Translations under genes and position numbers: made by a program
Shown here: positions 50,029-59,701 of the stretch, piece by piece
Layout: each line of letters begins with the position of its first letter
Numbering within the stretch: the stretch's first letter is position 1
Origin: Desulfosarcina ovata subsp. ovata
GTDB taxonomy: Bacteria; Desulfobacterota; Desulfobacteria; Desulfobacterales; Desulfosarcinaceae
Reading direction: 5' to 3'
Assembly: GCF_009689005.1 (NCBI RefSeq)
Contig: NZ_AP021879.1
Location: 5,737,724-5,801,723, forward strand
Length of the DNA: 64,000 bases
Notes under the pieces: generated by a model
Databases searched by the model: none
Told to the model about the DNA's origin: nothing
The model's input: only the letters and a program-made list of their open reading frames with translations

Positions 50029-50379
50029 ATGCGAATTAAACGAGGATTCAAGGCGAGAAGACGTCGTCAGAAAGTGTTGAAACTGGCCAAGGGGTTTCGT
50101 GGCGGCCACAGCAAACTGTTCCGCACGGCGGCCGATACGGTGGATCGGGCCCTCAATTATGCCTACCGGGATCGCAAACAGCGCAAACGCCAGTTCCGCC
50201 GCCTGTGGATTGCCCGAATCAACGCCGCGGCCCGGATGAACGACCTTTCCTACAGCCGATTTATCTCGGGGCTGAAAAAGGCGGATGTCGACCTTGACCG
50301 GAAGGTGCTTGCCGAGCTTGCCATATCCGATCCCGCTGGCTTTTCCCAGATTGCCGCCCTTGCGGCACAGCAGGCTTAA
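50029..50379 (+). CDS. rplT: 50S ribosomal protein L20
   Basis: A 116-residue 23S rRNA-binding protein needed early in large-subunit assembly. It begins MRIKRGFKARRRRQKVLKLAKGFRGGHSKLF, with the RDRKQRKRQFRRLWIARINAA core and the SRFISGLKKA block. ATG 50029 follows AAGGAGATG; the frame extends upstream to 49999 without a supported start. In other bacteria L20 represses its own operon. Confidence 0.98.
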   Translation: MRIKRGFKARRRRQKVLKLAKGFRGGHSKLFRTAADTVDRALNYAYRDRKQRKRQFRRLWIARINAAARMNDLSYSRFISGLKKADVDLDRKVLAELAISDPAGFSQIAALAAQQA

Positions 50380-50460
50380 GTCGGGTCGCCCTGTCGCGGC
50401 GAGTGCCGCCTTTGGGTACCCTCCGCTGCCTTCCTCTTTATTTCAACTTTAAAAACACGG

Positions 50461-50494
50461 CCTCTTCCGTTCCGCTCGGCTGGAACGGAAGAGG
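50461..50494 (+). promoter_or_regulatory. Perfect 13-bp stem-loop between rplT and pheS
   Basis: CCTCTTCCGTTCC (50461-50473) pairs with GGAACGGAAGAGG (50482-50494) with an 8-base loop. No T-run follows, so it is not a plain terminator. It lies 34 bases before the pheS GTG and may be an RNA processing or mRNA-stability signal, or part of pheST regulation. Confidence 0.5.
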
Positions 50495-50527
50495 TGTGAC
50501 AATCCAGAAAGCTGCAGAGCAACGATC

Positions 50528-51535
50528 GTGGAAAATACCTTAGAACGGATTCATGCCGATGCCATGGCGGCGCTGGTATCGGCAGCCGATGCGGATGTGA
50601 TAAATGATCTTTCAATTCAGTATCTTGGACGGAAAGGTCACATTACCCAGTTTTTAAGAAAGATCTCCACACTTCCCGTCGAAGAGCGCCCCCAGGCCGG
50701 TAAAAAGGCCAACGAGATCAAACGCCTTCTCGAAACCGAGTTTAAAAATGCATTGGATCGGCTGGCCAATGCGGGCCAGACGGTAACTGATCGCATTGAT
50801 GTTTCGTTGCCGGGACGGGTCCCGGAAAAAGGCTCCCTTCACCCCATTACTCAGATAACCAATCGTATTTGCAGTATTTTTTCGCAGATGGGGTTCGATG
50901 TGGTCGAAGGCCCGGAAGTGGAGACCGACTACTACAACTTTGAAGCGCTTAATATTCCGAAAAATCATCCGGCCAGGGATATGCAGGATACCTTTTACGT
51001 ATCGGACAGCGTGGTCTTGCGCACCCATACCTCGCCGACACAGCCCCGGGTGATGGAAAAAAGGGAGCCGCCGGTGCGCATCATCGCTCCCGGCAAAGTG
51101 TATCGTTGCGATTCCGACCTGACCCATACGCCCATGTTTCATCAGGTGGAAGGGCTTCTGGTGGACCGGAAGATCTCTTTTGCCGATCTCAAAGGGACGC
51201 TGACCGCGTTTGTGCATCAGATGTTCGATGATCAGACCACTTTGCGCTTTCGCCCCAGTTTTTTTCCCTTTACCGAACCCAGCGCCGAAGTGGATATTCG
51301 TTGTGTCATCTGCCGGGGAAAGGGGTGCCGCGTCTGCTCCCGGACTGGCTGGCTGGAGGTGCTGGGATCGGGGATGGTCCATCCGGCAGTGTTCGAGAAT
51401 GTCGGCTATGATACCCGTCGCTATACCGGTTTTGCGTTCGGTATGGGCGTTGAGCGGATTGCCATGCTCAAATACGGCATCGATGACATTCGGCGCTATT
51501 TTGACAATGACTACCGGTTTTTGAGTCAGTTTTGA
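50528..51535 (+). CDS. pheS: Phenylalanyl-tRNA synthetase alpha subunit
   Basis: A 335-residue catalytic subunit. The N-terminal helical arm is followed by class II motif 2 around LLRTHTSPTQPRVM and PGKVYRCDSDLTHTPMFHQVEGL (residues ~160-225). Motif 3 is GFAFGMGVERIAMLKYGIDDIR at ~300-322. A zinc-like CVICRGKGCRVC insertion sits near 260, as in several anaerobes. The start is GTG 50528. It forms an alpha2beta2 enzyme with pheT, 63 bases downstream. Confidence 0.97.
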   Translation: MENTLERIHADAMAALVSAADADVINDLSIQYLGRKGHITQFLRKISTLPVEERPQAGKKANEIKRLLETEFKNALDRLANAGQTVTDRIDVSLPGRVPEKGSLHPITQITNRICSIFSQMGFDVVEGPEVETDYYNFEALNIPKNHPARDMQDTFYVSDSVVLRTHTSPTQPRVMEKREPPVRIIAPGKVYRCDSDLTHTPMFHQVEGLLVDRKISFADLKGTLTAFVHQMFDDQTTLRFRPSFFPFTEPSAEVDIRCVICRGKGCRVCSRTGWLEVLGSGMVHPAVFENVGYDTRRYTGFAFGMGVERIAMLKYGIDDIRRYFDNDYRFLSQF

Positions 51536-51598
51536 TGGGCTCGTGAAAAAATTTATTTCAGACGGAACCGTCAATTTTAACGGAGTGCTCCTGGATCA

Positions 51599-54013
51599 AT
51601 GAAAGTAAGCATAAGCTGGTTAAAAGAGTATGTGCCCATCGATATGGCGGTCGCCGATCTTGCCGACGCGCTGACCATGGCCGGGCTGGAAATAGAAGCG
51701 GTGGAAGATCCTTATGCCCACCTGGATACGGTGGTGGTCGGACGGGTGACCACGGTGTCGGCCCACCCCAATGCCGACCGGCTGAAACTTTGCCAGGTGG
51801 ATGCCGGGGATCGCAGCGTCAGGGTCGTCTGCGGTGCGCCCAATGTGGCCGAGGGGTTAACCGTGCCCCTGGCCCAAGTGGGCACCTGCCTGCCCAATGG
51901 TGCCAAACTGGAAAAGACCGTCATCCGGGGGGAAGCCTCCGAAGGGATGCTGTGCAGTGAAATCGAACTGGAACTGGGCCTGGACGCTTCCGGCCTGATG
52001 GTGCTGGATGAGGCGTTGGTACCGGGGCAGCCGTTGAAGCAGGCGCTCCATCTTGATGATACGGTGTTTGAAATCGGACTGACCCCCAACCGCCCCGATT
52101 GCCTCAGCATGATGGGGGTTGCCCGGGAGATCGCCGCCATCCAGGGGGTTAAGATGACGCCGCCGATGGTCGCACTTCCCGATGCCCAAGGCGATATCGA
52201 TGCGCTGACATCGGTGACCATCGATGCGCCTGACCATTGTCCCCGCTATGCGGCCCGGCTGATTGAAACGGTCGCCGTGGCCCCCTCTCCATACTGGCTG
52301 CAAAATCGCCTGCGCGCGGTGGGGGTCAGACCCATCAACAACCTTGTTGACATCACCAATTTTGTGATGCTGGAAACCGGTCAGCCCTTGCACGCGTTTG
52401 ATTTTGATCACCTGGCCGGTCATCGTATTGTTGTGCGCACGGCTGCCAACGGGGAGACCTTCACCACCCTGGACGAAAAGGCGCGCCAGCTGTCCGATCA
52501 GATGCTGATGATTTGTGATGGTGAGAAACCGGTTGCCGTGGGCGGGGTCATGGGCGGCCTGAATTCCGAAATTGAGGATACTACCACGCGCGTGCTCATC
52601 GAGAGTGCCTGTTTCGATCCGATCAGTATCCGCAAGACCGCGAAAACCCTCGGGCTGAATACTGACGCGTCCCACCGCTTCGAGCGGGGGGTGGATCCGG
52701 ACGGAACCTTGTTTGCTCTCGACCGGGCCGCCCAATTGATGGCCGAACTTGGCCGGGGTCAGTTGGTGGGTGGCACGATCGATGCGGATTTCAGGACTCA
52801 GACACCACCTGTGATCGACTTGAGTGTGGCGGCCACCAACGCCCTTCTGGGAACGGAGATTGACCGGGACCACATGGTTGGCATGCTGGAAAATATCGAC
52901 TTCACGGTTCAGGTCCAAGGGGAGAACATTCTGCGGGTCGCGGTGCCCTCGTTCCGCGTGGATGTGGCCCGGCCGCAGGACCTCATGGAGGAAGTCGCCC
53001 GGCTTTCCGGCTACAATCAAATTCCCACGACGTTTCCAACGCTTCCATCCGAGGGCATCATCCCTTCACCCATGATGGTTGTGCGCAACCAGGTCAAAAC
53101 GATTCTGTGCGGGTTCGGTTTTTCGGAAGCCATCAACTACAGCTTCATCAGTGCTCAGTCCTGCGACCGGATCCGGCTGGATACGGACGATCCGTTGCGC
53201 CAGCATGTGGCCCTGCTCAATCCGATTTCGGAAGAGCAGGCGGTGATGCGCACCAGCCTGGTGCCGGGCATGCTCGAAGCCGCCCAGCGCAATATCTCCC
53301 GGCAGCAAAACAATTTGCGCCTGTTTGAAATTGGAAAGGCATTTCTCCCACAGCCGGATGATTTGTTGCCGCTGGAAAAGGAGATGCTGGTGGGGCTCTG
53401 GAGCGGTTCTGCTGCCTGGGCCAACTGGCACACACCCGAAAGGGCCTGTGATTTTTACGACACCAAGGGGGTTGTCGAAGGGCTGGCCGTGGCCCTGGGG
53501 ATCAGCGGATTGACCTATACGGCACTGCCGGACGCGAACTGCCGCTATACGCAAGCGGGCCACACGGCGCAGATCCTGTCCGATGGCGTGCCGATCGGCC
53601 TTATCGGCGAGGTGGATGCCGCGGTGATCGGCAATTACAATCTCAGGCAGGCGGCATTCATTTTCGAATTGGATATGGAAAAACTGGCCGGGATGATTCC
53701 CGATGCCATACAGATGACAGCAATCCCCCGCTTTCCATCCACGGCCAGGGATATTACCGTGATCGTCGATCAGGATGTCGAATCCGGTCGTTTGCTGGAG
53801 ACGGTGAACCGGTTCGGCGAATCGCTGGTGGAAAACCTCTACCTGTTCGATGTGTTTGCCGGAGATCCCATCCCGGAGGGAAAAAAGAGTGTCTCTTTCC
53901 GGGTTGTCTACCGGTCGGCCGAACGCACCCTGGAAGACGATACGGTCAACGAGATTCATCGCCACCTGACCCAACGCCTGATCACCGAGTTTGGTGCCGC
54001 GTTGCCGGCCTAA
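51599..54013 (+). CDS. pheT: Phenylalanyl-tRNA synthetase beta subunit
   Basis: An 804-residue subunit. An EMAP/tRNA-binding domain (residues ~40-150: AHPNADRLKLCQVDAGD) is followed by the B3/B4 editing domain with RPINNLVDITNFVMLETGQPLHAFD near 240-265. A catalytic-like core with FERGVDPDGTLFALDRAAQL (near 360) comes next, and the C-terminal FDX-ACB anticodon domain (RFPSTARDITVIVDQ near 710) closes it. ATG 51599 begins MKVSISWLKEYV, the family standard. The merR-type gene follows 14 bases later; ihfA, often encoded here in other proteobacteria, is absent. Confidence 0.97.
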   Translation: MKVSISWLKEYVPIDMAVADLADALTMAGLEIEAVEDPYAHLDTVVVGRVTTVSAHPNADRLKLCQVDAGDRSVRVVCGAPNVAEGLTVPLAQVGTCLPNGAKLEKTVIRGEASEGMLCSEIELELGLDASGLMVLDEALVPGQPLKQALHLDDTVFEIGLTPNRPDCLSMMGVAREIAAIQGVKMTPPMVALPDAQGDIDALTSVTIDAPDHCPRYAARLIETVAVAPSPYWLQNRLRAVGVRPINNLVDITNFVMLETGQPLHAFDFDHLAGHRIVVRTAANGETFTTLDEKARQLSDQMLMICDGEKPVAVGGVMGGLNSEIEDTTTRVLIESACFDPISIRKTAKTLGLNTDASHRFERGVDPDGTLFALDRAAQLMAELGRGQLVGGTIDADFRTQTPPVIDLSVAATNALLGTEIDRDHMVGMLENIDFTVQVQGENILRVAVPSFRVDVARPQDLMEEVARLSGYNQIPTTFPTLPSEGIIPSPMMVVRNQVKTILCGFGFSEAINYSFISAQSCDRIRLDTDDPLRQHVALLNPISEEQAVMRTSLVPGMLEAAQRNISRQQNNLRLFEIGKAFLPQPDDLLPLEKEMLVGLWSGSAAWANWHTPERACDFYDTKGVVEGLAVALGISGLTYTALPDANCRYTQAGHTAQILSDGVPIGLIGEVDAAVIGNYNLRQAAFIFELDMEKLAGMIPDAIQMTAIPRFPSTARDITVIVDQDVESGRLLETVNRFGESLVENLYLFDVFAGDPIPEGKKSVSFRVVYRSAERTLEDDTVNEIHRHLTQRLITEFGAALPA

Positions 54014-54027
54014 AAAGGCGGATACCG

Positions 54028-54396
54028 ATGACAGCAGACCGCTCCGGCGAAGCTGCCGTGCCAGACAAATTTTATTTTAAAATTGGTGAGGTCAGTGATA
54101 TCGCCGGAGTCCCGTCCTACGTGCTGCGATTCTGGGAGACGGAATTCAAACAGATCAAGCCCAAGCGTACCGAAGCGGGACAGCGTCTCTATCGACGCCA
54201 GGATGTGGTCCTGATCCTGAAGATTAAACAGCTGCTTTACGAAAAAAAGTTTACCATAGAAGGGGCCAGACAGCATTTGCGGCAACGATCCGGCCGGGCG
54301 GTTGAACCGGACCCACCGGGCACGCCCCCCGATCTTACCGATATTCGTGATGAACTGATTCGTATTCGGGATATGATCGACGCCCACCGCCGGTGA
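54028..54396 (+). CDS. MerR family transcriptional regulator
   Basis: A 122-residue regulator. The MerR winged helix at ~12-80 shows FKIGEVSDIAGVPSYVLRFWETEF and GQRLYRRQDVVLILKIKQLLYEKKFTIEGAR. A short C-terminal helix (about 40 residues) serves for dimerisation. No cysteine metal site or large effector domain is present, so it resembles the small pheT-linked MerR proteins of many deltaproteobacteria, whose target is unknown. It probably shares the pheST transcript. Confidence 0.93.
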   Translation: MTADRSGEAAVPDKFYFKIGEVSDIAGVPSYVLRFWETEFKQIKPKRTEAGQRLYRRQDVVLILKIKQLLYEKKFTIEGARQHLRQRSGRAVEPDPPGTPPDLTDIRDELIRIRDMIDAHRR

Positions 54397-54508
54397 TCCC
54401 CGGGAGGGCGACGGGAAAGACGCTTGGCGTGGCTGTCTGGTGAATGCGCCCGGTGGGGGGCGATCGGCAGGAAGTTGCTGCGCCCGGACAACGCCGGATA
54501 GAAAAATA

Positions 54509-54537
54509 TTGACAGCGAGGCAGTTTTGCCTTAATTA
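54509..54537 (+). promoter_or_regulatory. Promoter of the tRNA-Gly gene
   Basis: TTGACA (54509-54514), a 17-base spacer and TAATTA (54532-54537) lie 15 bases before the mature tRNA start. Confidence 0.6.
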
Positions 54538-54551
54538 ATATACTTTGGTGA

Positions 54552-54627
54552 GCGGGCATAGCTCAGTTGGTAGAGTACAAGCTTCCCAAGCTTGGTGTCG
54601 CGAGTTCGAATCTCGTTGCCCGCTCCA
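54552..54627 (+). tRNA. tRNA-Gly (anticodon CCC)
   Basis: The 76-base sequence folds as a full cloverleaf. Acceptor arm GCGGGCA pairs with TGCCCGC, the D arm is GCTC..GAGT-like, the anticodon stem is CAAGC/GCTTG with loop TTCCCAA (anticodon CCC, reading GGG), and the T arm is CGAGTTCGAATCTCG. CCA is encoded (54625-54627). It is a single gene between the pheST-merR group and rimP, with its own promoter and a terminator at 54746. Confidence 0.95.
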
Positions 54628-54745
54628 TTTCAAGTCCGGTTTCGTCTGTTCCGGTAGCGGTTACTGGAATAAGGGCGGGTTTCTCGTCCGACGTGGTTAT
54701 ATGGACTGGTAGATGACGGTATCCATAATCGGTTTGAAAATGGAA

Positions 54746-54773
54746 ACGGGCGCCTCGCCCGTTTTTGTTTTTT
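54746..54773 (+). terminator. Intrinsic terminator following tRNA-Gly
   Basis: ACGGGCG (54746-54752) pairs with CGCCCGT (54756-54762) around a CCT loop, followed by TTTTGTTTTTTT. It ends the tRNA transcript 16 bases before rimP, so the rimP operon promoter must lie in or near 54630-54780. Confidence 0.88.
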
Positions 54774-54788
54774 TGATTCGGTGAGAAA

Positions 54789-55337
54789 ATGGCCAAACGC
54801 GCCAGGAAGCCAAAAGATAAAGCCGGGGCAGTGGCCAAGCCCCACCTGTCAGAGGCGGAACGCCTGAAACGACAGCGTGTTTTTGTGGAATCGATTACCC
54901 GTCTGGCTGAGCCGCTGTGCCGTGCCGAGGGAATTGAGCTGGTGCACGTCGAGTACCAGCGTGAACCCGGTGGGTTGACGCTCCGGATCTACCTGGATCG
55001 GCCCGGCGGGGTGACCCTTGACGACTGTGTCGAGATGAGCCGACAGCTGGAAGATATTTTGGATGTTCATGCAGGGGATTTGCCCCCCTACCGGCTGGAG
55101 GTCTCCTCGCCGGGTATCGACCGGCCGGTGGGGAGACTGGCGGACTTTACCCGGTTTAAGGGGCATCGGGCTAAAATAAGGGTTGTTGCGGCTATCGACG
55201 GCCGCAAAAATTTTACCGGCATTCTTGCCGGCGTCGTCGATACAACAGTCCTGTTGCAGGTGGGTAACGAGACGGTCAGTCTGGAATTTAATGATATTAC
55301 GCGGGCACGACTGATCAATTATAACGGAGAACACTGA
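54789..55337 (+). CDS. rimP: Ribosome maturation factor RimP
   Basis: A 182-residue factor for 30S subunit assembly. A ~30-residue basic N-terminal tail precedes the RimP core: GIELVHVEYQREPGGLTLRIYLDRPGGVTLDDC at ~50-82, LEVSSPGIDRPV near 115, and the C-terminal SH3-like domain ending LEFNDITRARLI. The stop TGA shares its last base with the nusA ATG, indicating translational coupling. Confidence 0.95.
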   Translation: MAKRARKPKDKAGAVAKPHLSEAERLKRQRVFVESITRLAEPLCRAEGIELVHVEYQREPGGLTLRIYLDRPGGVTLDDCVEMSRQLEDILDVHAGDLPPYRLEVSSPGIDRPVGRLADFTRFKGHRAKIRVVAAIDGRKNFTGILAGVVDTTVLLQVGNETVSLEFNDITRARLINYNGEH

Positions 55338-56761
55338 TGTTTATAGCAGATATCAAACGTGTGGTCGAGCAGGTAAGCCGGGACAAGGGCATTGATGTGG
55401 AAATATTAATCCGCGCCCTGGAAGAGGCGTTGCGTTCCGCTGCCCGGAAGAAATTCGGCAGCAAAGTCGACATCGAAGCGCAGTACAGTCCTGACACGGG
55501 TGAGATCGAAGTCTTCCAGTTCAAAGAAGTTGTCGAGGAAGTGACCGAGCCGGACCTGCAGATCGGCATCGAGGAAGGACGCAATCTCGATCCCGATTGC
55601 GAGGTCGGTGACAGCCTCGGTACCAAGATGGACACGTCCTCTTTCGGCCGCATCGCCGCGCAATCTGCTAAACAGGTGATTATCCAGAAGATGAAGGATG
55701 CCGAGCGGGACGCCGTGTACTCCAGCTATATCGACCGAAAAGGGGAAGTGATCAACGGTATCGTCCAGCGGGTCGACCGCGGCAACATTATCGTCAACCT
55801 GGGATCCACGGAAGCCATCCTGCCCACCCGCGAGCAGATTCCCCGCGAAAACTATCGTCGGGGTGACCGTATTCGGGCGCTGATTCTCGATGTTCTTTAC
55901 GATACACGAGGACCGCAAATTGTTCTCTCGCGAACCCATCCGGATTTGTTGATCAACCTTTTCAAAACCGAGGTGCCTGAAATCAGTGAAGGCATCGTGG
56001 AGGTAAAAGGCGCGGCGCGGGAGCCGGGAAGCCGGGCCAAGTTCGCGGTTTCCTCCAATGATTCGGATATTGATCCGGTGGGTGCCTGCGTCGGCATGAA
56101 AGGCAGCCGGGTGCAGAATGTCGTTCAGGAACTCCGCGGTGAGAAGATTGACATTATTACCTGGCATGTGGATGCAGCCAAATACGTCTGCAATGCCCTG
56201 GCGCCGGCTGAAATTGCACGGGTGATCATTGATGAAGAGAACCGGTCCATGGAGGTGATCGTCCCCGATGAATTCCTTTCCGTGGCCATCGGGAAAAGGG
56301 GCCAGAATGTGCGTCTGGCCTCCAGGCTGACCGGTTGGCATCTGGATGTCAATTCCGAATCGCGGTACGATGAGATGATGAAACAAGGCTACGAATCGCT
56401 GGTCAATGTGCCCGGTGTCGGCAGTGGCCTGGCGGATGCGTTTGTTGAAAAAGGGATCTATTCCGCCGAAGAACTGGCCGAGTCGACGGTCGATGAATTG
56501 ACCGACATTCGTGGTATTGGGCAGGAAAAGGCGGCCTTGCTCATCGAAAGTGCCCAGCAGTATTCAGTCGAAGCCGCTCAGCTTGCCGAAGCCCGGAGAA
56601 TCGAAGCGGCGCAGGCCGCCGAAGCTGCGGCTGAAGCTGAAAAAGCTGACGCGGAAGAGACAGAAGAAGCGGCATCGGAGCCGGAACCGGCGGATGCAGG
56701 GGGCGAAGCGACCGATGAAACGGTGGCGCCTGACGCCGAACCCTTGGAAGACGGGCAGTAG
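55337..56761 (+). CDS. nusA: Transcription termination/antitermination factor NusA
   Basis: A 474-residue RNA polymerase-binding factor. The N-terminal domain (residues 1-~125) is followed by S1 (GEVINGIVQRVDRGNIIVNLGSTEA near 137), KH1/KH2 (GACVGMKGSRVQNVVQELRGEKID near 250; SVAIGKRGQNVRLASRLTGW near 315) and one helix-hairpin-helix pair near 360-405 (VPGVGSGLADAFVEKGIYS, ADIRGIG-like). The C-terminal ~50 residues are Ala/Glu-rich and disordered. The usual small ylxR gene between nusA and infB is missing here; infB starts 61 bases later. Confidence 0.97.
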   Translation: MFIADIKRVVEQVSRDKGIDVEILIRALEEALRSAARKKFGSKVDIEAQYSPDTGEIEVFQFKEVVEEVTEPDLQIGIEEGRNLDPDCEVGDSLGTKMDTSSFGRIAAQSAKQVIIQKMKDAERDAVYSSYIDRKGEVINGIVQRVDRGNIIVNLGSTEAILPTREQIPRENYRRGDRIRALILDVLYDTRGPQIVLSRTHPDLLINLFKTEVPEISEGIVEVKGAAREPGSRAKFAVSSNDSDIDPVGACVGMKGSRVQNVVQELRGEKIDIITWHVDAAKYVCNALAPAEIARVIIDEENRSMEVIVPDEFLSVAIGKRGQNVRLASRLTGWHLDVNSESRYDEMMKQGYESLVNVPGVGSGLADAFVEKGIYSAEELAESTVDELTDIRGIGQEKAALLIESAQQYSVEAAQLAEARRIEAAQAAEAAAEAEKADAEETEEAASEPEPADAGGEATDETVAPDAEPLEDGQ

Positions 56762-56822
56762 CGGATCGGTTCGATGAACACGGCAACAGTGCGAAAAGTG
56801 CTTATAACATGATTGGGGGGGA

Positions 56823-59693
56823 ATGGTGGCAAAAATCAGAGTATATGAGTTTGCCAGAGATCTTAACATGACGAACAGGGAACTCTTGGACAAGATCCGG
56901 GACCTTGATATCGAAGTCAACAGCCATATGAGCTCTCTGGATGAAGATGTAGTGGCGAAAATCAAATCCGCGCTTTTCGGTGAGAAGGACGATCAGCTTG
57001 AGGAAAAACGCGTTCGCCCAACGGTGATCCGCCGTCGTAAAATCGCCACCCCTCAGGAGAACGACGTCCAACAGGCCGCATCCGTTTCGGAATCAGAACC
57101 GGAGCCCCCCCCGGCCGAACCGGAAGAGGACGCGCCTGCGGCAGTCACCGCGGAAGCCAAACCGGAGCCGAAACCGGTGGTGAAAAAGGCGAAACCGGTG
57201 GAAGTGGCCAAGATCATTTCACGGCCTGAACCCGAAGTTCCGGAAGACGCTCCGCCGGTGGAACCGGAAGCGGAGACTGAACCTGGGCCCGAACCCGAAC
57301 CCGAGATGGAATCCGTTTCTGAACCGGAACCCCCTGTGGCGGAGGCGGAGGAACTGCCGGTGGAACCCCCAGCCGTTGAAGCGGCCCCGCCGGAAATCAT
57401 AGAGCTGGACGAACCGTCAGCACTGACGGCGTCCGAGGATGACGAGCCTTCAGCGGTTACCCAGGCGGCAGCCCCCCCTGCCGAGGAGACCGATGTGGCG
57501 CCATCCACAGATGAGGAGGCTGCTGATGCGCCCAAAGCCGAAGCCCCTGTCAAAGTACCCCCGGCAAAGGCCAAAAAGGTTAAGAAGGATACACCGGCCA
57601 AAATTATCAAACTGCCCACAAAACCAGCAGTTTCCTTGAAACCGTCGGGGCATCCCACGCCGACGGGTGGCCAGGCCACGCCGTATCCGGCAGGGCCGGG
57701 TGCCGATGAAACGTCATCCACCACCAAGGATAAAAAGAAGAAAGGCTGGCGGAAAAAGGAGGCGGTTGCCGACGACGGGCGTGGCGTGAAACGAAAAGGT
57801 GGCCTGAGGAAGAAGGAAATCGTCGAAGGGGCTGCACTCTACACCGGTAAAATGCGTGGCCGCAAGGGCCGCAAGGGTAGCAAACTGAAGTCCACGCCGG
57901 TGGGCCAGAAAACCCAGATTACAACTGCCAAGGCCATCAAGCGCCGGGTAAAGGTGGACGAAACCATCGTGTTGTCCGAGTTGGCCAAACGGATGGGGAT
58001 CAAAGCCAATGAGATGATTGTCAAGCTCATGGGTATGGGCGTCATGGCCACGGTGAACCAGACCATCGACTATGAGACGGCGGTGTTGGTGGCCGGTGAG
58101 TTCAACTACGAGGTGGAGAAGGCCTCCTTTGAGGAAGAGGTGATTCTGAAGAAGACCGAGGAGGAAAATCCCGACCAGCTGCAGCCCAGGCCGCCGGTGG
58201 TCACGATTATGGGCCATGTCGACCACGGCAAGACCTCGCTGTTGGATGTGATCCGCAAGACCCGCGTTACGGAAGGTGAAGCCGGCGGGATCACCCAGCA
58301 CATCGGTGCCTATCATGTGCAGACCGAAAAGGGGGTGATCGCCTTTTTGGATACACCCGGCCATGAAGCCTTCTCGGCCATGCGTTCACGCGGGGCCAAG
58401 GTGACCGATATCGTGGTTCTGGTGGTGGCTGCCGACGATGGCGTGATGCCTCAGACCGTTGAGGCGATCAATCACTCCAAGGCGTCCGGTGTGCCGATTA
58501 TTGTGGCCATCAACAAAATGGATAAACCGGATGCCGATCCGGACCGGGTCCAGCGTGAGCTCAGTGAGCATGGGCTGATGCCCGAATCTTGGGGTGGGGA
58601 TGCCATTTTTGTGCAGGTGTCCGCCAAAAAGAACACCGGCATCGACGAATTATTGGAAATGATTCTGCTGCAGGCGGAAATCCTTGAGCTCAAGGCCAAC
58701 CCGGACAAACTGGCCAGCGGTCACGTGGTCGAAGCCAAACTGGATTCGGGTCGCGGCCCGGTGGCCACCGTACTGGTGCAGGACGGTACGCTACGCGCCG
58801 GTGATTCAATCGTTTGCGGGATGCACTATGGCAAAATCCGTGTGCTTCAGGATGATCTGGGCCGTACGGTCGAGTCGGCCGGCCCGTCCATGCCGGTGGA
58901 GATTGTGGGCCTTTCCGGAGTTCCCATGGCCGGCGACGAACTGGTTGCCCTGGCCGATGAAAAGGACGCCCGCCAGGTCAGTCAGCACCGCATGCAGAAG
59001 CAGCGTTCCAAGGAACTGGCCAAGACCAACCGCCTGAGCCTGGAAGGCCTGTTCGAAAAGATGCAACAGGGCGAGGTCAAGGATCTCAACCTGATCATCA
59101 AAGCGGATGTGGATGGGTCCATCGAGGCGTTACGGGATTCTCTGGTCAAGCTGTCCAACGATGAGGTCAGCATCAATGTGGTGCATGCGGCTACGGGAAC
59201 CATCACCGAATCGGATATTTTTCTGGCTGCTAATTCCAATGCCATCATTATCGGATTTAACGTGCGTCCCAACGCCAAGGTGCAGGATCTGGCCGCCGAA
59301 GAGAACGTGGATATGCGTTTTCACAACGTTATTTACAACGTCATCAAAGAGGTCAAGGATTCCATTGTCGGCATGATGGAATCCATTTATGAAGAACGGG
59401 TGCTCGGGCGTGCCGAGGTTCGTCAGACATTCCATGTGCCCAAGGTGGGAACCATTGCCGGCTGTTATGTGACCGATGGTAAAATGCAGCGGGGGCAGCT
59501 CATGCGGTTGCTTCGGGATGGGATCATTACCTATGAAGGCAAGAATAGCAGCCTGCGCCGGTTCAAGGACGATGTCAAAGAAGTCCAGTCGGGTTACGAG
59601 TGCGGTATCGGCATCGAGAACTTTAATGACATCAAGATCGGCGATGTCATTGAGAGCTACTTCCTGGAAGAGATTCGGCCTGAAGTGGAGTAA
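56823..59693 (+). CDS. infB: Translation initiation factor IF-2
   Basis: A 956-residue GTPase that places initiator tRNA on the ribosome. The N-terminal IF2_N winged module (residues 1-60) is followed by a long Pro/Glu/Ala-rich spacer (~75-300) and basic linkers. The second IF2_N is near 380-430. The G domain has GHVDHGKTS (~465), DTPGHEAF (~510) and NKMDKPDAD (~562). C-terminal domains hold the fMet-tRNA site. The acidic spacer makes this longer than E. coli IF-2. Gene order rimP-nusA-infB is standard. Confidence 0.98.
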   Translation: MVAKIRVYEFARDLNMTNRELLDKIRDLDIEVNSHMSSLDEDVVAKIKSALFGEKDDQLEEKRVRPTVIRRRKIATPQENDVQQAASVSESEPEPPPAEPEEDAPAAVTAEAKPEPKPVVKKAKPVEVAKIISRPEPEVPEDAPPVEPEAETEPGPEPEPEMESVSEPEPPVAEAEELPVEPPAVEAAPPEIIELDEPSALTASEDDEPSAVTQAAAPPAEETDVAPSTDEEAADAPKAEAPVKVPPAKAKKVKKDTPAKIIKLPTKPAVSLKPSGHPTPTGGQATPYPAGPGADETSSTTKDKKKKGWRKKEAVADDGRGVKRKGGLRKKEIVEGAALYTGKMRGRKGRKGSKLKSTPVGQKTQITTAKAIKRRVKVDETIVLSELAKRMGIKANEMIVKLMGMGVMATVNQTIDYETAVLVAGEFNYEVEKASFEEEVILKKTEEENPDQLQPRPPVVTIMGHVDHGKTSLLDVIRKTRVTEGEAGGITQHIGAYHVQTEKGVIAFLDTPGHEAFSAMRSRGAKVTDIVVLVVAADDGVMPQTVEAINHSKASGVPIIVAINKMDKPDADPDRVQRELSEHGLMPESWGGDAIFVQVSAKKNTGIDELLEMILLQAEILELKANPDKLASGHVVEAKLDSGRGPVATVLVQDGTLRAGDSIVCGMHYGKIRVLQDDLGRTVESAGPSMPVEIVGLSGVPMAGDELVALADEKDARQVSQHRMQKQRSKELAKTNRLSLEGLFEKMQQGEVKDLNLIIKADVDGSIEALRDSLVKLSNDEVSINVVHAATGTITESDIFLAANSNAIIIGFNVRPNAKVQDLAAEENVDMRFHNVIYNVIKEVKDSIVGMMESIYEERVLGRAEVRQTFHVPKVGTIAGCYVTDGKMQRGQLMRLLRDGIITYEGKNSSLRRFKDDVKEVQSGYECGIGIENFNDIKIGDVIESYFLEEIRPEVE

Positions 59694-59701
59694 TCTCCAA
59701 A

